Origin: Trichomonas tenax
Taxonomy: Eukaryota; Parabasalia; Trichomonadida; Trichomonadidae
Assembly (NCBI GenBank): GCA_023091735.1
Contig: JALKBU010000013.1
Coordinates: 79,663-143,662, forward strand
Reading direction: 5' to 3'
DNA: 64,000 bases
Position 1 is the first letter of the stretch, and the number at the start of each line of letters is the position of its first letter. The notes below the pieces were generated by a model. It saw only the letters and a list, made by a program, of their open reading frames with translations, made no database searches and was not told the origin of the DNA. Shown in pieces: positions 61,258 to 64,000 of the stretch. A program made the translations under genes and the position numbers.

Positions 61258-63012
61258 ATGTCAAGACAACAAGCAGATCCAGCTTTTGTCCTTAACTTTT
61301 TCACAGAGGAACTCAACAGCGACAACATTCACCACAGGCTTTTCGCCGCCAGCAATATCACTCTCGTTGCTGCTGCAATGGGGCCTGAACACGCAAGGAC
61401 TGACTTAGTGCAATTTCTGATGAACGCAAACCAATTGGACGGCGAAGTTCAGATGATTCTCGCCGACAACATGGGAAATCTCGTGAAATACGTCGGTGGA
61501 AATGAATACGCGAGCTCACTGCTCGGCCCTCTTAAGATATTGGCTTCTGCTGAGGAAGCAATTGTTCGCGACAAAGCGGTCGACTCAATGAACTCTGTTT
61601 GTAATGCCATTCCATCAGCTTCTGCTGATAATTTTTTGATGACGACAGCAAGGGATCTCGATACAGCAGAATTTTTCACAGCACGCGCATCAGCATCTGC
61701 ATTTATCGTTAAAGTTTACGACAAATTAAGCGAAACAAATAAAACCACTGTTAGACAAATTTATAAATCACTCGCTAAAGATGAAACACCGATGGTAAGA
61801 AGAAGTGCGTTAAAGTACCTTCCACAACTCTGCGAAGCATTAAATGCAAACATAATCGTTTCAGAAATTGTAAAAGATATTTTAATGAGCTCTGTTAACG
61901 ATGATGAAGACTCAGTACGTCTTCTTTTACCTTCTTCTTTGTCAGTAATATCAGGAAAGCTTGGAGATGCAGATCGTTTGAGATTAATTATTTCTCTTTC
62001 AAAAATCATTGTGAAAGATGGAAGCTGGCGTGTTAGATCTGCTTTCGCCACAGAATTACCGGCAATTGCTAAACCATTTGCACCAGATGTCATAATATCT
62101 GAAATTTGCCCAATTTTATTCCGTTTATTGCACGACCCAGAAGCCGAGGCTAAAACTGCTGCAGTTAAAGCAACAAGTGGAATGCTTCCTCTCCTATCAA
62201 AGCAAGAGAGTTATGTAGTAGAAAAAATTATTCCAGAATTATCTCTTTTAACAAACGATGGATCTCCATCTGTTCGCCGTGAAGTTGCTCTCCACATTAT
62301 GGAGCTTGCACCAATTATTGGAAAACAGCATGTTTCAGCATCGATTGTTCCACTTTTTGGACAAATATTGCACGATACTGATAATGAAGCTTCTGTTGCT
62401 CTCCTTACATCACTTCTCCAGCACGTTGATGAAGTTGACATGGCCAGCGTTGTTCCAGCTGTTCTTCCAACGATTCTCGAGAAAGCAGCAGATTGCCATT
62501 GGAGAGTTACTGTTGCTATTATCAAACTCGTTCCAAGCTTTGGCTCTGTCATTGGTCCGGACGAGTTTGGCAAGAAACTCCTTCCACTAGTTCAGAATTG
62601 GCTTGTTCACATGATCTTCTCTGTTCGCGAAACAATGACGCAACAACTCGGTGAACTCGTGCAGCAATTTGGACAGGAGTGGGTTGCGCAAAACTTAGTG
62701 CCATATATATTAAGCCTCAAGTCTCATAACAACTATTTGATAAGACAAGTTACATTAATTTCTATTTCACGATTGCATGGTTACATGCCAATCAATCACA
62801 TCGTGAAATACTTCCTTCAAGCAGTTCTTTATATGTCAAATGACAGAACACCGAATGTTAAGTTCCTTGTTGCGAAAACACTTCTTTTATTCCTCAATGC
62901 TAATGACACGAAAGTTTCTCAACAGATCAGCGCATGTTTGAAGCAATTGTCTAGCGATCCAGATCCTGATGTTAAGTATTACTCCTGCATGGCACTACTC
63001 AAATGCCAATAA
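61258..63012 (+). CDS. Protein phosphatase 2A scaffold subunit A (PR65)
   Basis: The protein has 584 residues, matching the usual 580-590 of PR65. The whole protein is a HEAT-repeat superhelix of about 15 repeats with the typical inter-helix signatures: MVRRSALKYLPQL, SWRVRSAFATELPAIAKPF, SVRREVALHIMELAPIIG, HWRVTVAIIKLVPSFG and FSVRETMTQQLGELVQQFG. It holds the PP2A catalytic and regulatory B subunits together. GC content and codon use are moderate, as for a well-expressed gene. The ATG at 61258 is the first in frame. Confidence 0.96.
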   Translation: MSRQQADPAFVLNFFTEELNSDNIHHRLFAASNITLVAAAMGPEHARTDLVQFLMNANQLDGEVQMILADNMGNLVKYVGGNEYASSLLGPLKILASAEEAIVRDKAVDSMNSVCNAIPSASADNFLMTTARDLDTAEFFTARASASAFIVKVYDKLSETNKTTVRQIYKSLAKDETPMVRRSALKYLPQLCEALNANIIVSEIVKDILMSSVNDDEDSVRLLLPSSLSVISGKLGDADRLRLIISLSKIIVKDGSWRVRSAFATELPAIAKPFAPDVIISEICPILFRLLHDPEAEAKTAAVKATSGMLPLLSKQESYVVEKIIPELSLLTNDGSPSVRREVALHIMELAPIIGKQHVSASIVPLFGQILHDTDNEASVALLTSLLQHVDEVDMASVVPAVLPTILEKAADCHWRVTVAIIKLVPSFGSVIGPDEFGKKLLPLVQNWLVHMIFSVRETMTQQLGELVQQFGQEWVAQNLVPYILSLKSHNNYLIRQVTLISISRLHGYMPINHIVKYFLQAVLYMSNDRTPNVKFLVAKTLLLFLNANDTKVSQQISACLKQLSSDPDPDVKYYSCMALLKCQ

Positions 63013-63168
63013 TAAATATATTATTTACTATGTTTAAACGTCATGTTTATTTACACGAATACTTTCCACTTTATATAACGAAGCAGTCAGTGAACAAAAC
63101 AAAAGATTGCAAGATAATTATCACTATATGTTTTTGTTTTTTGATATGTTAAAAATTATGATCTGTGA
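63013..63168. other. Short spacer between convergent genes
   Basis: AT-rich 3' flank shared by the PP2A-A gene and the glycine-rich gene remnant. Confidence 0.5.
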
Positions 63169-64000
63169 TTATATTAATTTAATGTGAGGAGGCATGCGCC
63201 TACAACTACATGTTTCTGGAATATTAAATAACTTGAAAACATTATCTATAGCTGTAAATCTGTATATAAATTCTTCTGATGAAGAAAAGAAATCTCTTGC
63301 AAATATTTTCATCTCATGATAACCGACAGATAAGTTGACTGTATCATAGTTGAATTTGAACGGATACCAAACATTAGTATATGTGTTATTACGGATTTGT
63401 TTTGTAAGATTAACACCATCAATGGTTGTAAAAACACATATTTGTCCTTCTCCGTCGTCATCATGAAATTGGCCTGATATTTCAATAGGTTTGTGTAATT
63501 TAACTGCATAAGAAAGATAAGGAGTGAGTTGAATTTGTGGTTCTAAATGTGGAACAATTAGATAATCAAATCTAATAGTTTCTGATCTAAAATCATAACT
63601 ATCTATTGTTCACCATTTCCAAGTGTGTTGACTTCAAAACTAATGGAAAAAACGGGACCTTGATCATATCGATCGGAGATCGTTGTAGTGTTCTTAAGGA
63701 AGTATCCAAGAGATGTGATTCTGGCAGTGCCGTGGTCTGGATTGCCCATTGTTTGGGTACCATTTAGCAAGGTGATGGTTTCGTTGCTTGGGATTGATGA
63801 TGCTGTAACATCAAGAAATGATGTAACGCCACTAATGTATCCTGAACCACCACCAGCATGGGCACATGATTCGCCAGCACGGCCGCCATAATAACCACCA
63901 ACTCCCCCACAGGAGGGATTATAAAAATATATTATTCCTTTCTCGCATTGCAATTTAGAATATCCTGATGTTTGATCGGCTGCATGATATATATTATCAC
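63169..64000 (-). pseudogene. Glycine-rich surface protein gene, frameshifted, 5' part off the right edge
   Basis: The frame enters from the right edge (DNIYHAADQTSGYSKLQCEKG) without a start codon. It contains a glycine-rich block, PSCGGVGGYYGGRAGESC followed by AHAGGGSGYISG, like the Gly-rich domain of trichomonad surface proteins related to the ALK-type region. It ends at a TAG at 63603-63605 after NTLGNGEQ. Directly afterwards another frame carries a coherent continuation (DSYDFRSETIRFDYLIVPHL, later HDDDGEGQICVFTTIDG) to a TAA at 63169-63171. One frameshift near 63600 thus breaks the gene. It lacks a visible transmembrane segment. Confidence 0.65.

Noticed and set aside
1..64000. CRISPR arrays, prokaryotic operons or phage genes
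   Set aside because: None seen; the gene structure and families are eukaryotic.

Overview
The window looks like nuclear DNA of a trichomonad parabasalid, of the Trichomonas or Tritrichomonas type. The base composition is AT-rich. Genes are single, apparently intronless open frames on both strands, separated by a few hundred bases to about 3 kb of AT-rich spacer. Several start codons lie 9-32 nt downstream of a TCA(C/T)-type initiator resembling the Trichomonas Inr. The gene content also fits: BspA-like leucine-rich repeats, glycine-rich surface protein, large HEAT, BEACH and coiled-coil proteins, a small TOM22-like tail anchor suited to hydrogenosomes, and many decayed copies of family genes. 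I assign no species.

Left part (1-16.9 kb): a Q-rich coiled-coil gene runs off the left edge on the minus strand. Then come a frameshifted ankyrin gene, a large HEAT-like protein with a possible tuberin/RalGAP-like tail, a type I membrane protein, a long T/A homopolymer block, a macro-domain protein and a CD39-type apyrase. A 2.3 kb spacer follows, with a structured-looking island and a duplicated 49-bp block. It is followed by a GC-richer pseudogene of a radical SAM enzyme and a roughly 505-bp block with terminal inverted repeats.

Middle (16.9-41.3 kb): a 2431-residue BEACH-WD40 protein comes first, then two tandem decayed copies of a secreted or surface protein family. Further on are a tail-anchored protein, a ubiquitin-like domain protein, a candidate KAR5/GEX1 karyogamy protein, a small coiled-coil protein, a PH-like protein, a Tup1-like corepressor, a type I surface protein, a BspA-like LRR pseudogene, a bZIP factor and a coiled-coil gene interrupted by one TAG.

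Right part (41.9-64 kb): this holds a Rictor-like TORC2 subunit, an imperfect 69-bp inverted repeat (foldback), a WDR27-like WD40 protein, a 1240-residue protein kinase and a 61-residue TOM22-like protein. It continues with a long spacer holding a coding remnant, a 958-residue coiled-coil protein, a broken amino acid transporter, the PP2A scaffold subunit A, and a broken glycine-rich surface gene leaving the right edge.

The genes do not form one pathway. Signalling and housekeeping genes (Rictor, PP2A-A, kinase, BEACH, Tup1, TOM22) are intact, while surface, transporter and laterally acquired-looking genes are mostly broken. The most interesting items are the KAR5/GEX1 candidate, the foldback repeat, the decayed radical SAM gene, and a recurrent TTTAC(A/G)TG(A/T)CA motif in spacers and upstream regions.
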